From assembly GCA_963978545.1 (NCBI GenBank), contig OZ021730.1, positions 14,267,796-14,331,795 on the forward strand: 64,000 bases of DNA, written 5' to 3'. The position numbers and the translations under genes were made by a program. Shown here piece after piece: positions 62,273 through 64,000 of the stretch. The notes under the pieces were generated by a model. The model saw only the letters and a program-made list of their open reading frames with translations. It searched no databases and was not told the origin of the DNA. Positions within the stretch are counted from its first letter, which is position 1. Each line of letters opens with the position of its first letter. Source of the DNA: Linyphia triangularis (lineage: Eukaryota; Arthropoda; Arachnida; Araneae; Linyphiidae).

Positions 62273-62530
62273 AAATCCTGCGGCTGCCTCATTTACTTCC
62301 TGGACCCCAAGCCAGACGGACCTCTACACACTTGCTAATACCGGCGTGGATTTAAAGTAATTTTCTGCCGAGACCTATCGTACCTGTTGCCGGGACTTTA
62401 CAAAATTGTTTTGCGGTAACTATTTTTTTTCTTCTGCGCAATTGTATTTTTTTCTATCGTGACCTTTCTTGAAACATCATTTTCCCTTACCGACAGCTAT
62501 CTCTTGATTATTTTTCTGGAAACTCTCATA

Positions 62531-63976
62531 ATGGTGGCTAACCAAACGTATCGCAATTTTAAAAAGACCTGTAAGCGCTGGGCATCAAAACGCTTCGATT
62601 GTCCCCAGTGCAATATCCACATTTCTTTTGCCGAGTTTGACAAACACGTTAACGTCCAACATGGGATTAACCCTCAGACTCAATGTCCCTATTGTTTCGG
62701 AAAATTTGACTGGAATCGAGGACAAACTTGCAGCGAAATTGTCAACAAGCATCGCCAAAAATGTATGAAATCTCTTCTCGAAGAATACCACAGATTCCGC
62801 AAACCACAAGATCCACCAGAGCCACATTTCCCAGAAGCCTCCTCCGATCCCTGCCAAACATGCTACGAACCCCTTCGGAAAGGTTTTGCCCGTAACATGG
62901 CAGGACGTGCCTTTCAGAAACAGTGGGGTGGTTTTTATTACCACATTGGAAACGAACCAGAATATACGCGACACCCTGAACACGTGGTGTTTACCGAAGA
63001 GAGCGGACTTGGCGATTCAGTTTATTCGATTATTCGTCATTTCCAGGATTCAAAAGACACGCACAATTGGTATCATCTCATGGTCAAGTCGAATGCTTGG
63101 TCTGTCTTTTCCAAAGCCATGTTAGGTCTGGAAGATGTTTTCTTTTTACCATACTGGTGTCTGTGTGACGGATTGGAATCAAAGAGCGGAAAAGAGGTCC
63201 ATCACCGACACATGGTTGTGGTGGCTGGTAAGACGAGCGAGTTTATGAAAAAGTGGCGAAGCGGTGTACGAATCTCTGGCCAAATTGTCAAATTCCATCG
63301 CCAGATCAAGAGTCAGAGTCACTTGATCAATGTGCTCAATTACGTGAGTAATCCCAAAGCCATCTGCAACGGGACCCTCGACACGAAACTTGGACGAGAG
63401 AAACGCGGAGCCCATTACTGGATCAATCGACAAATGTATCCCCATGCGAGAATCGCTATGGCGTGCCTGTTTGAAAACGGTATCGTGCGACTCATGGATC
63501 GGAAAGTTCGGGACAGGGATCCTGGTAAATTTTTTCAGTACGTGAAACATTATCGAGCTAAAAATAGCAACAAGAAACTGTATGTCGAACGATTTCGTAT
63601 TCCTTTAGATATACGCAATTGCGTGTTACCTTTGGCAGGAAACTTGGTTCCTTCCCGTATCGTGAAAAAGGACGAACCTGGACCCTTTTTGTGGCTGGGC
63701 GAAGACAAGATGTTTCTGGACGAAAGCGAAAACATGACCCGAGAAGAATGGTATAATCATCAGATGGAAAGGGGGAATTGTTTTGTAAATGCAATGGATT
63801 TGACGAGATATACGCTACAGAAATCTCACGTCAGGGTGGTTAATATCTTACAACGGGTTATGAAACGATACAAATGGAGGTTTCCGGGTGACTGCCCAAT
63901 TCATTACAAAGACGACATCTTTACAGACACCAAACAGTTATTTTCGATTAGCCACTGGAAAGAAAGTTCTGTGTGA
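62531..63976 (+). CDS. zinc-finger and His-x-His protein (viral paralogue 2)
   Basis: 481 residues, starting MVANQTYRNFKKTCKRW; the upstream in-frame start at 62459 is not conserved with the paralogue. The C2H2 finger uses C24, C27, H39 and H44; the second finger uses C52, C55, C67, H74 and C78. The central domain is closely similar to the gene at 59979: WYHLMVKSNAW, EVHHRHMVVVAGKTS (H224-H227), LINVLNYVSNPKA (Y271), HYWINRQMYPHARIAMACL and RFRIPLDIRNCVLPLAG. It lacks the long coiled coil and ends SHWKESSV. The tail after about residue 430 differs from paralogue 1. The gene is intronless and intact. The conserved histidines and Tyr are candidates for an active site. Confidence 0.75.
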   Translation: MVANQTYRNFKKTCKRWASKRFDCPQCNIHISFAEFDKHVNVQHGINPQTQCPYCFGKFDWNRGQTCSEIVNKHRQKCMKSLLEEYHRFRKPQDPPEPHFPEASSDPCQTCYEPLRKGFARNMAGRAFQKQWGGFYYHIGNEPEYTRHPEHVVFTEESGLGDSVYSIIRHFQDSKDTHNWYHLMVKSNAWSVFSKAMLGLEDVFFLPYWCLCDGLESKSGKEVHHRHMVVVAGKTSEFMKKWRSGVRISGQIVKFHRQIKSQSHLINVLNYVSNPKAICNGTLDTKLGREKRGAHYWINRQMYPHARIAMACLFENGIVRLMDRKVRDRDPGKFFQYVKHYRAKNSNKKLYVERFRIPLDIRNCVLPLAGNLVPSRIVKKDEPGPFLWLGEDKMFLDESENMTREEWYNHQMERGNCFVNAMDLTRYTLQKSHVRVVNILQRVMKRYKWRFPGDCPIHYKDDIFTDTKQLFSISHWKESSV

Positions 63977-64000
63977 CCTCAAAGCAAATAGATTACGAGA

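Overview
This is a eukaryotic nuclear window, most likely from an arthropod and probably an arachnid. The evidence is AT-rich spacer DNA, poly-A/poly-T runs, tRNA-derived SINEs, full-length two-ORF non-LTR retrotransposons that end in RNase H, a Kolobok/Mutator-like DNA transposon, a decayed protein-primed type B DNA polymerase gene, and GT-AG exon boundaries in a probable cellular gene. The arachnid placement rests on remembered resemblance to spider repeats and is an inference.

Region 1 (1-13 kb) is a nest of three insertions. A broken Polinton/Maverick- or adintovirus-like DNA polymerase B gene on the minus strand is split by a Kolobok/Mutator-like DNA transposon (1186-10110, TTAA target duplication). 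The transposase gene of that element is in turn split by a full-length LINE on the plus strand (about 2220-8085, 19-bp target duplication). A solo LTR carrying a SINE, a large palindrome and a 36-bp minisatellite follow (13.2-15.2 kb). Region 2 (15.2-22.4 kb) is a second full-length LINE on the minus strand with a truncated copy joined to its 3' end, followed by a SINE. Region 3 (22.4-46 kb) is mostly spacer. It holds three MITE-like repeats, a broken RING-finger gene with a virus-like TATA promoter (25.8-26.6 kb), a duplicated 93-bp block of unknown nature, a third full-length LINE (32.9-38.7 kb), and the first exons of a SWIM/YqaJ-type gene that is cut off by a truncated LINE and SINEs (42.3-44.9 kb).

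Region 4 (46.2-64 kb) is the most unusual part. It is an island of intronless, GC-richer genes that look like an endogenized large DNA virus: two paralogous double-RING proteins, a putative acidic nuclear regulator, a BRO-N-like protein, an unknown zinc-binding protein, an acidic repeat protein with a basic NLS-like stretch, and two paralogous proteins combining zinc fingers with a His-x-His motif. Two sets of repeated regulatory modules organise it. The minus-strand genes at 46-51 kb have a TATAAA box with a CRE-like ACGT element upstream, and an RNA-hairpin/T7/palindrome module just past the stop codon. The genes at 56-63 kb share a promoter made of 20-28 T, a 6-8 nt spacer and TATAWATACAACCC. 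Many decayed copies of this promoter and its leader, without genes, lie at 47-48 kb and 52-56 kb. A host SINE with a target duplication sits inside the island at 58.5 kb, so the island appears to be integrated in the host genome. I could not assign it to a known virus family.
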